Source: Fulvimarina uroteuthidis | GTDB taxonomy: Bacteria; Pseudomonadota; Alphaproteobacteria; Rhizobiales; Rhizobiaceae | Direction of reading: 5' to 3' | DNA: 64,000 bases | NCBI RefSeq assembly: GCF_034321785.1 | Contig: NZ_JAXLPB010000001.1 | Span: forward strand, 310,001-374,000 | Notes under the pieces: model-generated | Told to the model about the DNA's origin: nothing | Databases searched by the model: none | Seen by the model: only the letters and a program-made list of their open reading frames with translations | Shown: positions 25,443-34,319 of the stretch, one piece after another | Numbering within the stretch: position 1 is the first letter of the stretch | Layout of the letters: each line of letters begins with the position of its first letter | Position numbers and translations under genes: made by a program

Positions 25443-25656
25443 GGCTCAATCCTCGGTGGGTGAATGCAACCGTTATATGCACCCATAGCGCGAGTCGAAC
25501 AGTAAAATTCTCGTTATGAGTGCAGGACGATGATCCGGGAAATCAGCGGCCAGACGATCGGCGTCGACCGTGTGCGCCGGGGCGGGCGCGCCGGGCCCCG
25601 TCGCTTCGAGATCGACGGATCCTCCGCTCTCGAGATCCGTTCAGGCGCGTGATACG

Positions 25657-25688
25657 AAAAAGCCGGCCATCGTTTCCGATGACCGGCC
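25657..25688 (-). terminator. Terminator of the L,D-transpeptidase gene
   Basis: On the minus strand, GCCGGTCATCG-GAAA-CGATGGCCGGC (11 pairs with one G-T) is followed by a T run, about 30 bp after the stop at 25718. Confidence 0.85.
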
Positions 25689-25717
25689 TCGAACCTGGCT
25701 GGAAGAATGTCCGGCGC

Positions 25718-26701
25718 CTAGCGGTTCATGAAGCTTGCAATGCCGGAGCGGATCCGCTTTCCGTCCTTGTCGTAGCCTGCGCGGCGGTGCTGCTCTGCCG
25801 CATAGGCCCCGGCGGAGATCTTCTCGCCCGTGCGGTAGCTGAAGGTCGCAGACTGCGCGAAATCGCTTTCGCTCATCGTCGAGACGAGTTCCTCGACCTT
25901 GCTGTCCTCGCCGTAATGCTTGGCGATGACGGGCTCCGGCAGGGCGAAGCTCGGGCAAGGCCCCGTCGGGTCGAGCGTCGCGACCGTCGCCGCACTCTGG
26001 TCGAACACGTAGGAACGGTCGCAGACGCCGACATGCGGCGGCTTGCGCGTGACCTCGAAATAGTCCGAGCCCTTCTTGAGCATCTTCCAGAACTCGTAAT
26101 GCTCGGAATTGCGGTGACGGGCCATGTTCTTCGGCGTCATGCGGAAGGGATAGGCCTGGATCTGGAAGTTGCGCTGGCCGCCCTGGAACGAATGCCGCGC
26201 AAGGCCGTAGATTTCCTGCACCTGCTCGTCGTCCATCGCATAGCAGCCCATCGAGCTGCAGGAGCCGTGGATCATCAGATGGCTGCCGGTGCGGCCGTTG
26301 GCGCGATCATAGGTGTTCGGGTAACCCATGTTGATCGCCAGATGATAGCTCGAATTCGGGTTCAGCTGGCTTGGATTGACGTTGTAGAAGCCTTCCGGAG
26401 CCTGGCGGTCGCCCTCCGCCTTCTTCGGGCCGAGCTTTCCCGACCAGGCGCAGATCTCGTATGTCTTCAGCAGCGCATAGGTGCCGTCGGTCTTCTGCTT
26501 CCAGATTTCGAGGTCCGATTCTTCCTTGAAGAGGCGAACGAGGATCGGCGAGTTGACGCCCATCCCGTTGGCCTGGATCGCCTTGACGAGTGCGGCCGGA
26601 AGCGGCGCCTCGGCCGGGATCAGGTCGGAATATTTGCACGCCGAAACGGCGAACATCGCGGCTGCGAGCACGGCCCCGGTCAGGATGCGGCGAACGATCA
26701 T
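25718..26701 (-). CDS. L,D-transpeptidase lipoprotein (YkuD/YafK type)
   Basis: A 327-residue envelope enzyme. The signal sequence ends in a lipobox (FAVSAC, Cys22), so it should be a lipoprotein. The YkuD catalytic block is HLMIHGSCSSMGCYAM at about residues 141-156, with the catalytic cysteine in GCYAM. Upstream, APEGFYNVNPSQLNPNSSYHLAINMGYPN is typical of YafK-like members, which cross-link or release peptidoglycan and its attached proteins. The C-terminal 100 residues are of unknown fold. It is monocistronic: a terminator lies downstream and a candidate CtrA box lies about 175 bp upstream. Confidence 0.86.
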   Translation of the reverse strand: MIVRRILTGAVLAAAMFAVSACKYSDLIPAEAPLPAALVKAIQANGMGVNSPILVRLFKEESDLEIWKQKTDGTYALLKTYEICAWSGKLGPKKAEGDRQAPEGFYNVNPSQLNPNSSYHLAINMGYPNTYDRANGRTGSHLMIHGSCSSMGCYAMDDEQVQEIYGLARHSFQGGQRNFQIQAYPFRMTPKNMARHRNSEHYEFWKMLKKGSDYFEVTRKPPHVGVCDRSYVFDQSAATVATLDPTGPCPSFALPEPVIAKHYGEDSKVEELVSTMSESDFAQSATFSYRTGEKISAGAYAAEQHRRAGYDKDGKRIRSGIASFMNR

Positions 26702-27040
26702 GGTTCTTCAATCCCCGAAGAGGAGCGCGGGGCGGCCATCCCCATAGCCGTTACCCGCGCTCTGTCTTGTCCGCGACATGGACCGGCCTTGCGGCCCGCC
26801 CGATCGCATCACGTGAAGAGCATCGGCAGATGGCCGGCTCCTTACGCGTTCCCCTCATCCTCTCAGAAGCGGATTAAGAGGTCCTTAAGACATCCCATCC
26901 GCCCTGGCCTGCTCACTCGGCGCTGAAGCAGCGACGGAGGCGAGCCCGGCCGACCCAAAGGGTCGCACAACCGCGGCTATATTTAGGCAGCGCGACGCAA
27001 CGTAACGCAAGAGCGATGTGTTGCGGCCGGACAACGACCC
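26702..27040. other. 339-bp region between the L,D-transpeptidase and accA genes
   Basis: No gene is seen. It contains a TTAA-N7-TTAA box at 26874-26888 and a six-pair CGACCC/GGGTCG hairpin at 26951-26965 downstream of accA. Confidence 0.5.
26874..26888. promoter_or_regulatory. Candidate CtrA box
   Basis: TTAA, seven bases, TTAA, matching the CtrA consensus spacing exactly. It lies about 175 bp upstream of the L,D-transpeptidase start. TTAA is rare in this GC-rich window. Binding is inferred only. Confidence 0.45.
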
Positions 27041-27994
27041 TCAGAGATCGCGACCGATGGCCAGGAATTTCTCGCGGCGCTCGCGCTTCAGCGCCGGGCC
27101 GTCCAGACCGGAAAGCTCTGAAAAGCCGACGCGAATCGTCTCCGCGGCCGCCTCGATGGCGCCGGACGGATCGCGGTGGGCGCCGCCGAGGGGCTCCTCG
27201 ATGATCGCGTCGATGATGCCGAGATCCTTCAGATCCTGCGCGGTGATTTTCATCGCCTGGGCGACGTCCTTCGCCCGCGTCGCGTCGCGCCACAGAATCG
27301 AGGCGCCCGCTTCGGGCGAAATCACCGAATAGATCGCGTGCTCGAGCATGTAAACCCGATTCGCGGTCGCGATCGCGATGGCCCCGCCCGAGCCGCCCTC
27401 GCCCAGCACCAGCGAAACGATCGGCACCGTGAGGTTGAGGCAGGTCTCGATCGATCGCGCGATCGCCTCGGCCTGGCCACGCTCCTCGGCGCCGATGCCG
27501 GGATAGGCGCCCGCGGTGTCGACGAGGGTCAGCACCGGAATGTCGAACCGCTCGGCAAGCTCCATCACGCGCACGGCCTTGCGATAGCCTTCGGGCCGCG
27601 CCATGCCGAAATTGTGCTTCAGCCGGGTCTGGGTGTCGTTGCCCTTTTCCTGGCCGATCACCGCGATCGACTGGCCGTCGAGCCGGCCGAAGCCGGCGAT
27701 CATCGCATAGTCCTCGGCATAGTAGCGGTCGCCGGCGAGCGGCGTGAAATCGGTGATCAGGCGCTTGATGTAGTCGTTGCAGTGGGGGCGGTCGGGATGG
27801 CGGGCGACCTGCGTCTTCTGCCAGGGAGTCAGCTTCTGGTAGAGGTTTGCGAGCGCGTCGCTGGAGCGCGCCTCGAGACGTTCGATCTCCTCGTGGACGT
27901 CGACCGCGCCGTCTTCGGCTTCGATCTTCCGCAGTTCGAGGATCTGGCCCTCCAGGTCGGCGACCGGCCGTTCGAAATCCAGATAGTTGTACAT
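27041..27994 (-). CDS. accA: Acetyl-CoA carboxylase carboxyltransferase subunit alpha
   Basis: A 317-residue subunit that, with AccD, transfers the carboxyl group from biotin to acetyl-CoA to make malonyl-CoA, the first step of fatty acid synthesis. The family-typical N-terminal helix pair (LDFERPVADLEGQI) and the crotonase-like core (HNFGMARPEGYRKAVRVM, DTAGAYPGIGAEERGQAEAIA, SLVLGEGGSGGAIAI, SPEAGASILWRD) are intact and the length is normal. It reads in the same direction as xerD, from which it is separated by 92 bp. Confidence 0.96.
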   Translation of the reverse strand: MYNYLDFERPVADLEGQILELRKIEAEDGAVDVHEEIERLEARSSDALANLYQKLTPWQKTQVARHPDRPHCNDYIKRLITDFTPLAGDRYYAEDYAMIAGFGRLDGQSIAVIGQEKGNDTQTRLKHNFGMARPEGYRKAVRVMELAERFDIPVLTLVDTAGAYPGIGAEERGQAEAIARSIETCLNLTVPIVSLVLGEGGSGGAIAIATANRVYMLEHAIYSVISPEAGASILWRDATRAKDVAQAMKITAQDLKDLGIIDAIIEEPLGGAHRDPSGAIEAAAETIRVGFSELSGLDGPALKRERREKFLAIGRDL

Positions 27995-28086
27995 ATGTTT
28001 CCGCTCTTCGCCTGCTGGCTGGCTTGCCGCATACGCAGCTAGGTTGGCACCGTCAGGATGTCAAAAATCAGTTTGCCCGTCTGTTA

Positions 28087-29058
28087 TCAGTCGCCGCGCC
28101 CCACCGAAAGGGGATGATGCTCGGTGACGAGCCTGTGCAGGCGCTCTTCCAGGACGTGGGTGTAGATCTGCGTGGTGGAGATGTCGGAATGCCCGAGCAG
28201 TTCCTGCACGGCCCGAAGGTCGGCACCGTTCTGCAGGAGATGGCTGGCGAAGGCATGGCGCAGCACATGCGGCGAGATCTTGGCTTCCGAGATCCCGGCC
28301 CGCGCCGCGAGCGCCTTCAGCTCCCGGGCGAACACCTGCCGGCTGAGATGGCCGCTTTGCGAATCGGCGGGAAACAGCCAGGGCTCGCCCTCGCGCGGAC
28401 CGTCGGCCGCGACGAGCTGCGCATAGGCGTCGAGCGCTTCGCGCGCCTGGGCGCCGATCGGCACCATGCGCTCCTTGTTGCCCTTGCCGAGCACCGTGAT
28501 CGTCCGCGCGCGCGTGGTCAGAAGGCTCCTGGGCAAGGATACGAGCTCGGACACGCGCAGGCCCGTTGCGTAGAGCAGCTCGACCAGCACGCGCAGGCGA
28601 GCCGCCCGCATGCGCTCGCTCGGCAGGAGCGCGGCGTTGCGCGTTTCGGTTTCGGCCAGTTCCAGCAGGCGATCGACCTCGGCCTCGCTCATGATCTTCG
28701 GCAAGGAACGCTTCTTTCGGGCGCCCTCGATGGTGCCGGTGGGATCGTCGCCGCGCTGGCCCTCGGTGTAGAGGAACCGGTAAAGCTGGCGGAGCGCCGA
28801 CAGCCTGCGCGATCGCGTCGCCTCCGAAAGGCCTTGCGACGACAGATGGGCGAGATAGCCCCGGACGGCCTCGCTGTCGGCCTTCATCAGGCCGCCATGG
28901 GCGCGCAGGAAACCGCAAGCCTCCTCGAGATCGCGGGCATAGGCCTCGAGCGTGTTGTCGGCCGCCCCCCGCTCCACCGCCATCATCTCCAGAAACGCTT
29001 CGATCAGCGCGCCGTCGCCCGGCCCGGCGAACGGCGTCTCCCGATCGGTCGCGCTCAT
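28087..29058 (-). CDS. xerD: Tyrosine recombinase XerD
   Basis: A 323-residue site-specific recombinase that resolves chromosome dimers at dif with XerC. The N-terminal SAM-like domain covers residues 18-105. The catalytic residues lie in ATGLRVSEL (Arg, about 167), HVLRHAFASHLL (His and Arg, about 264), LGHSDIST, and IYTHV (Tyr nucleophile, about 298). It has the compact length of a chromosomal Xer protein, not of an integron or phage integrase, and its place beside accA and aroK is conserved. The ATG overlaps the TGA of the small membrane gene upstream. Confidence 0.92.
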   Translation of the reverse strand: MSATDRETPFAGPGDGALIEAFLEMMAVERGAADNTLEAYARDLEEACGFLRAHGGLMKADSEAVRGYLAHLSSQGLSEATRSRRLSALRQLYRFLYTEGQRGDDPTGTIEGARKKRSLPKIMSEAEVDRLLELAETETRNAALLPSERMRAARLRVLVELLYATGLRVSELVSLPRSLLTTRARTITVLGKGNKERMVPIGAQAREALDAYAQLVAADGPREGEPWLFPADSQSGHLSRQVFARELKALAARAGISEAKISPHVLRHAFASHLLQNGADLRAVQELLGHSDISTTQIYTHVLEERLHRLVTEHHPLSVGRGD

Positions 29059-29300
29059 TGTTCGCCATCGCCTTCGCCGGGCGCGACGGTCGGCGGGACC
29101 GCCTGCGAGCTGCCCTCGGAGAATGTGGGTTCGGGCTCGGCCGGCCGCTTGGGCGCGATCGCGATCAACGGCTTCAGCGGCACGTCGATCGTCAGCTCGG
29201 TGCGCGTCGGCTCGACGAAGTAGACGAGCGCGGCCATGATGCCGTAGATGATGCCGGCAATGAGGGCGAGGATCGTAAGAAGACGGAAAAGGGTCGGCAT
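29055..29300 (-). CDS. Small single-helix membrane protein upstream of xerD
   Basis: An 81-residue protein with an N-terminal transmembrane helix (about residues 7-29, LLTILALIAGIIYGIMAAL), then a Pro/Glu-rich soluble tail. A gene like this between xerD and aroK is a conserved feature of related genomes, sometimes misannotated as a histidine kinase; no kinase motif is present. Its stop overlaps the xerD start by ATGA. It diverges from aroK. Confidence 0.75.
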   Translation of the reverse strand: MPTLFRLLTILALIAGIIYGIMAALVYFVEPTRTELTIDVPLKPLIAIAPKRPAEPEPTFSEGSSQAVPPTVAPGEGDGEQ

Positions 29301-29519
29301 CGCGGCGTTCGGCGATTTTCGTGATGCTGCTTGTAAGGAGCGGCGTTTGAAAAGAGGGCGGCAGTGTATCGACCACGCTTCTATCGCGGCACGCCGGATT
29401 TGCAAAGCATAACTGGGCTTTCGGCCTCGCACGCGCCCGTCGCGCCATGCCACGGAGCATTTGCGATCGCCGGAGCGATGAGGCATGCACGGGATCGATG
29501 AGGGGAGAGACGCAACACA

Positions 29520-30101
29520 ATGACATCGGCTTCGACCACGCTCGAATTTCCCGACGTCCGGGACAGGCTGGGGGACCGGTCGATCGCGCTCGTCGGGCTG
29601 ATGGGTGCCGGCAAGACGACGGTCGGGCGCCGGCTTGCGGCGATCCTCGGCCTTCCGTTCTCCGACAGCGACCATGAGATCGAGGAGGTCTCGCGCATGA
29701 GCGTTCCCGAACTCTTCGAGGCCTACGGTGAACCCGAATTCCGCGCGCTCGAGGCACGTGTCGTGTCCCGCCTCGTGCAGGACGGCCCCCGGGTGCTCGG
29801 CACCGGTGGCGGGGCCTACATCAATCCCGAAACGCGCCTGCACCTGAAGACGCACGCGGTCACGGTCTGGCTGAAGGCCGATCTCGACACCTTGATGACG
29901 CGCGTCATGAAGCGCTCCAACCGGCCGCTTCTGAAGACCGCCGATCCCAGGGCCACGATGAAGACGCTGATGGACGAGCGCTACCCGGTCTATGCGGAGG
30001 CGGACATCACCATTGCCTCGCGCGACGTGAAACGCGAGGTCATCGCAGCCGAGGCCGCCGAGGCGGTTCAGCGCTTCCTGACCAGCCGAGCGACCGCATG
30101 A
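29520..30101 (+). CDS. aroK: Shikimate kinase
   Basis: A 193-residue P-loop kinase that phosphorylates shikimate at O-3 with ATP. The Walker A motif GLMGAGKTTVGRRLA is at residue 26, the substrate Asp is in SDSDHEIEE near 50, GTGGGAYI near 97 matches the shikimate-binding glycine loop, and the lid arginine region is KRSNRPLL near 137. The N-terminal 19 residues are an extension usual in alphaproteobacteria. aroB overlaps its stop by ATGA, so the two are coupled. Confidence 0.95.
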   Translation: MTSASTTLEFPDVRDRLGDRSIALVGLMGAGKTTVGRRLAAILGLPFSDSDHEIEEVSRMSVPELFEAYGEPEFRALEARVVSRLVQDGPRVLGTGGGAYINPETRLHLKTHAVTVWLKADLDTLMTRVMKRSNRPLLKTADPRATMKTLMDERYPVYAEADITIASRDVKREVIAAEAAEAVQRFLTSRATA

Positions 30102-31249
30102 GGACTGATCGATCCATGAACGCGACCACCCCCGCGCACCCGCAAAGAACGATCCGCGTCGCGCTCGGCGAGCGCTCCTACGACATCGTCATCGGGCCGG
30201 GTCTTGTCGACGAGGTCGGTCCGCGCATCGCCGCGCTGCTGCCGGGCGCGCGCGCCGCGATCGTGACCGACGAGAACGTCGCGCGCCTGCATCTCGAGCG
30301 CCTGACCCTGTCGCTGGATGCGGCCGGCGTCGAGCACCGCGCGATCGTCCTGCCGGCTGGGGAGACGACCAAGTCCTATGCGGGGCTGACGCGCGTCGTC
30401 GAGGCTATCATCGAGGGGCGGTTCGAGCGCGGCGATGCGGTTCTCGCCTTCGGAGGCGGCGTCATCGGCGATCTTGCGGGCTTTGCGAGCGCCGTCGTGC
30501 GCCGCGGCATGCGCTTCGTGCAGATGCCGACCAGCCTCCTGGCGCAGGTCGATTCGTCCGTGGGCGGCAAGACGGGGATCAACTCGCCGCAGGGCAAGAA
30601 CCTCGTCGGAGCCTTCCACCAGCCGACCCTCGTCCTTGCCGACACCGCGCTTCTCGACACGCTTCCGCCGCGGGAATTTGCGGCCGGATATGCCGAAATC
30701 GTCAAATACGGCCTGATCGACAGGCCGGACTTCTTCGAATGGCTCGAGACGAACCGCGAGGACATCTTCGCCGGCACGGATGCGCTGATCGACGCGATCG
30801 CGATCTCCTGCGAGGCGAAAGCCGCCGTCGTCGCCGCCGACGAGACCGAACAGGACAGCCGGGCCCTCCTGAACCTCGGGCACACCTTCGGCCATGCGCT
30901 GGAAAAGACCGTGCGCTACGAGGCGAGCCGTCTCGTCCATGGCGAGGGCGTCGCGATCGGCATCTGCCTGGCGCACCGGTTCTGCGCCGCCAGGGGCCTT
31001 GCACCGGAAGAGGACGCGCGGCGGGTGGAAGCGCATTTCGCGGCGGCCGGACTTCCGACGCGCATTCAGCACATTGCCGGCGAGACGCCGCCCATCGCCG
31101 ATCTGATGGACGCGATCGCCCAGGACAAGAAGGTCACGCGCAGCGCCCTCACCTTCATTTTGACGCATGGCATCGGCAAGGCCTTCATCGCGCGCAACGT
31201 CGATCCGGCCGACGTCGGCGATTTCCTGGCTGAGGAACTTCTCCCATGA
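30098..31249 (+). CDS. aroB: 3-Dehydroquinate synthase
   Basis: A 383-residue zinc- and NAD-dependent enzyme of the shikimate pathway that converts DAHP to 3-dehydroquinate. Motifs are complete: GGGVIGDLAGFASA near residue 124, PTSLLAQVDSSVGGKTGIN near 148, the metal ligands in EIVKYGLI and NLGHTFGHALE (about 264), and HGEGVAIG. ATG 30098 overlaps the aroK stop; an internal ATG at 30116 is an alternative start. The next gene overlaps by four bases as well. Confidence 0.95.
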   Translation: MRTDRSMNATTPAHPQRTIRVALGERSYDIVIGPGLVDEVGPRIAALLPGARAAIVTDENVARLHLERLTLSLDAAGVEHRAIVLPAGETTKSYAGLTRVVEAIIEGRFERGDAVLAFGGGVIGDLAGFASAVVRRGMRFVQMPTSLLAQVDSSVGGKTGINSPQGKNLVGAFHQPTLVLADTALLDTLPPREFAAGYAEIVKYGLIDRPDFFEWLETNREDIFAGTDALIDAIAISCEAKAAVVAADETEQDSRALLNLGHTFGHALEKTVRYEASRLVHGEGVAIGICLAHRFCAARGLAPEEDARRVEAHFAAAGLPTRIQHIAGETPPIADLMDAIAQDKKVTRSALTFILTHGIGKAFIARNVDPADVGDFLAEELLP

Positions 31250-32730
31250 CATTCGGTCTCTGGATCCTGCTGGCATTCGTCCTTCTGCTGATCTGCTGCT
31301 CGGCCTTCTTTTCCGGTTCCGAAACCGCGCTGACGGCGGTCTCCCGCGCCCGGCTGATGAGCTACGAGAAGAACGGCGACAGCCGGGCGACCCTGGTGCA
31401 GAAGCTGATCGAGAAGAACGACAAGCTGATCGGGGCCCTCCTGATCGGAAACAACCTCGTCAACATTCTGGCCTCCTCGCTCGCCACCACCGCGTTTCTC
31501 GGAATCTTCGGCTCGACCGGCGTCATCTATGCGACGGTCGGCATGACCATCATCGTCGTGATCTTCGCGGAAGTCCTGCCCAAATCTGCGGCCATCGCCT
31601 CGCCCGACGGGTTCGCGCTCAAGGTCGCGCGCCCGGTCTCGATCGTCGTGGCGCTGCTCGGACCCCTCACCCGCATCGTCAACGGCATCGTGCGCCAGCT
31701 TCTCAGACTGCTGGGTGCCGGCCGCGACTCCTCGGCGTCGCTGCTCACCGCGCACGAGGAACTGCGCGGCGCCGTCGAGGTGCTTCACCGCGAGGGCTCG
31801 CTCGTCAACGCCGATCGCAACAGGCTGGGGGGTCTGCTCGATCTCCACGAGCTCGAAGTCTCGGACGTCATGGTCCACCGCACGGGCATGCGGCAGGTCA
31901 ATGCGGAGGACTCGCCGTCCGACATCGTCCGGCAGATCCTGGAAAGCCCCTATACGCGCATGCCCGTCTGGCGCGGCCACTACGACAATATCGTCGGCAT
32001 CGTGCATGCCAAGGATCTCCTGCGCGCCCTGCACGAGGTCGACAACGATCCCTCGCGCATCGACATTCTGAAAGTCTGCTCCAGCCCTTGGTTCGTGCCC
32101 GAAACCACGACCCTGCAGGACCAGCTCAACGCGTTCCTGCGCCGCAAGACCCATTTCGCGGTGGTCGTCGACGAATATGGCGAGGTCGAGGGTCTCATCA
32201 CGCTCGAGGACATTCTGGAAGAGATCGTCGGCAACATTGCCGACGAACACGATCTCGACATGCAGGGCGTGACGACCGAGGCGGACGGCTCCGTCGTCGT
32301 CGACGGCCAGATCCCGATCCGCGACCTGAACCGGGCGCTCGACTGGAACCTGCCGGACGAGGAAGCCGTCACCATTGCCGGCCTCGTCATCCACGAGACC
32401 GGAACGATCCCCGAGGAACGCCAGGCCTTCACCTTCTTCCAGAAGCGGTTCACCGTTCTCAAGCGCGACAAGAACCGGATCGCCAAGCTCAGAATCAGGC
32501 CGGCGACGATCGTCGTCCCACCTAAGAAGGGCGCGCTGGCCGTGCTGGCGGCAGGTGCCGCGCAATCGGCGGACGACAGCGATCTCGACGAGAGTGAAAT
32601 TCTCGACGCCGATGCGTTCGAGGACGACGACGCGACAATGGATGGCGGGCGCCCCGCGGAAGCCCGTCACGAGGCCGATGCGGAGCGCGACGACGCTCGC
32701 GACCGCCGGCCCGGCCGGCCGGATTCCTGA
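31246..32730 (+). CDS. CorC/HlyC-type transporter-associated protein (DUF21-CBS-CorC)
   Basis: A 494-residue membrane protein. A DUF21 (CNNM-like) domain covers about residues 1-180 with GSETALTAVSRAR near 22; a CBS pair follows around 195-330, and a CorC_HlyC domain around 345-425. The last 60 residues are an acidic then Arg-rich tail. Such proteins are thought to act in magnesium or cobalt efflux or metal homeostasis. The ATG overlaps the aroB stop, so it is read with aroK-aroB. A second, soluble CBS/CorC protein lies at 46779. Confidence 0.88.
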   Translation: MTFGLWILLAFVLLLICCSAFFSGSETALTAVSRARLMSYEKNGDSRATLVQKLIEKNDKLIGALLIGNNLVNILASSLATTAFLGIFGSTGVIYATVGMTIIVVIFAEVLPKSAAIASPDGFALKVARPVSIVVALLGPLTRIVNGIVRQLLRLLGAGRDSSASLLTAHEELRGAVEVLHREGSLVNADRNRLGGLLDLHELEVSDVMVHRTGMRQVNAEDSPSDIVRQILESPYTRMPVWRGHYDNIVGIVHAKDLLRALHEVDNDPSRIDILKVCSSPWFVPETTTLQDQLNAFLRRKTHFAVVVDEYGEVEGLITLEDILEEIVGNIADEHDLDMQGVTTEADGSVVVDGQIPIRDLNRALDWNLPDEEAVTIAGLVIHETGTIPEERQAFTFFQKRFTVLKRDKNRIAKLRIRPATIVVPPKKGALAVLAAGAAQSADDSDLDESEILDADAFEDDDATMDGGRPAEARHEADAERDDARDRRPGRPDS

Positions 32731-32745
32731 ACCGGCTTCGGCGCT

Positions 32746-34050
32746 TCAGACAGAGACCTTGCGGGACCCGTAGTCCGGGTTTCCGAAGACCGCCAGATAG
32801 CGCTTCACCGCGTCCGGATCGCCGGTCGCCTTGGCGGGGTTGTCGGAGAGCTTGACGGCGGGCCGGCCGTTGGCGCTGATCACCTTGCAGACCAGCGAAA
32901 TCGCATCCAGCCCGGTCGCGGGTTCAGGCGCGACGTCCCGGAAGTCGTTGGTAAGGTTCGTGCCCCAGCCGAAGCTCATGCGCACCCGTCCGTGGAAATG
33001 GTGGTAGACCTCTTCGATCGTGTCGGAATCGAGCCCGTCGGAAAACACGATCAGGCGCTCGCGCGGATCGATGCCCCGGGATGTCCACCAGGCGATGATA
33101 TCCTCGCCCCCCTCGATCGGCGGCGCGGAATCGGGCCGGAATCCCGTCCATTCGGCAAGCCAGTCGGGCGCATCGCGCAAAAAGCCGCCGGTTCCGAACG
33201 TGTCGGGCAGGACGATCAGCAGATTGCCGCCATAATAGCTCTGCCAGTCTTCGAGCACCTTGTAGGGGGCCGCCTTGAGGGCCGCCTCGCTTTGCGCGAG
33301 CGCCGCGATCACCATCGGCAGTTCGTGGGCGTTCGTGCCGATCGCCTCGAGATCGGTCTCCATCGCCAGAAGCACGTTCGACGAGCCGATCAGTCTCTGG
33401 CCGAGGCCCTCCTTCAGCGCCTCGACGCACCATCTCTGCCAGAGGAACGAGTGGCGCCGACGCGTTCCGAAATCGGAAATCTTCAGATCCGGTAGGGATT
33501 GCAGCCGCTCGACCTTCTCCCACATCTTCGCCTTCGCCCGCGCATAGGCGATGTCGAGCTCGAACCGCTTGAAGGTCCGCATCGCGGCGCGCGAACGCAG
33601 CTCGTTGACGATGGCGAGCGCGGGGATCTCCCACATCATGGTGTCGGTCCAGGGACCTTCGAAGATCAATTCGAACTGACCGTCGACGCTCTTCAACTCG
33701 TAGGGCGGAAGTTGGAAATCGGCGAGCCATTCCAGATAATCCGGTCTGAAGATCTGGCCGGTCCCGTAGAACGAGTTGCCGGCGAGCCAGATCATTTCCC
33801 GTTTGGTGAAGGTCAGCGTCCGCGCGTAATCGAGCTGCGCGCGCAACTCTTCCTCGTCGATCTCCCGCGCAAGCTTCACCGAGACCGTACGGTTGATGAG
33901 CTGGAAGGTCGCCCGGACATCGGGATAGAGACCGAACACCATCTGCTGCATCAGGAGCTTGTAGAAATCGGTATCAAGCAGGGAGCGGACGATCGGATCG
34001 AGCTTGAAGGTGTGGTTCCACACCCGTGTTGCGATGTCGGTTGCGACCAT
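32746..34050 (-). CDS. pncB: Nicotinate phosphoribosyltransferase
   Basis: A 434-residue enzyme of NAD salvage that couples nicotinate and PRPP, usually with ATP hydrolysis. The N-terminus SLLDTDFYKLLMQQMVF is family-typical, as are FGTRRRHSFLWQRW near residue 205 and GTNAHELPMVIAA near 240, whose histidine is the autophosphorylation site. The PRPP-binding FSDGLD and FGWGTNLTNDF blocks follow. ATG 34050 was chosen because longer upstream frames lack family similarity. It is convergent with the CorC gene 15 bp away. Confidence 0.94.
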   Translation of the reverse strand: MVATDIATRVWNHTFKLDPIVRSLLDTDFYKLLMQQMVFGLYPDVRATFQLINRTVSVKLAREIDEEELRAQLDYARTLTFTKREMIWLAGNSFYGTGQIFRPDYLEWLADFQLPPYELKSVDGQFELIFEGPWTDTMMWEIPALAIVNELRSRAAMRTFKRFELDIAYARAKAKMWEKVERLQSLPDLKISDFGTRRRHSFLWQRWCVEALKEGLGQRLIGSSNVLLAMETDLEAIGTNAHELPMVIAALAQSEAALKAAPYKVLEDWQSYYGGNLLIVLPDTFGTGGFLRDAPDWLAEWTGFRPDSAPPIEGGEDIIAWWTSRGIDPRERLIVFSDGLDSDTIEEVYHHFHGRVRMSFGWGTNLTNDFRDVAPEPATGLDAISLVCKVISANGRPAVKLSDNPAKATGDPDAVKRYLAVFGNPDYGSRKVSV

Positions 34051-34253
34051 GCTTCTCGCGCTTTCTCCGCCTGATGCTTCGCGTCGCGCAACCGGTGGGC
34101 GCGATGGCCTGCCCGTGTTCCGCATTTCTCGTCAGCACATATGGACCCGGCGCCATAAGGCCAGACGAAACGGCAGGCTTAGCACCCCCAGCTCCGGAGC
34201 ATGCGTTAACCGACCTCTTTGCGGCGCGTAAGGCCGGCGGGGCCCCGGCACGA

Positions 34254-34287
34254 AAAAGGGTGGGCAACACACTGTCGCCCACCCTTC
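34254..34287 (-). terminator. Terminator of the rimP-nusA-infB operon
   Basis: On the minus strand, AAGGGTGGGC, an 11-nt loop, GCCCACCCTT and then a T run. It lies 33 bp after the infB stop and separates the operon from pncB. Confidence 0.92.
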
Positions 34288-34319
34288 GTATCGTTCGGTC
34301 CTGCGTGACCCGAAAAGCC

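Noticed and set aside
28087..29757. A longer reading of xerD as a 556-residue protein
   Set aside because: The extra N-terminus overlaps the small membrane protein and aroK upstream region and has no similarity; ATG 29058 gives a normal XerD.
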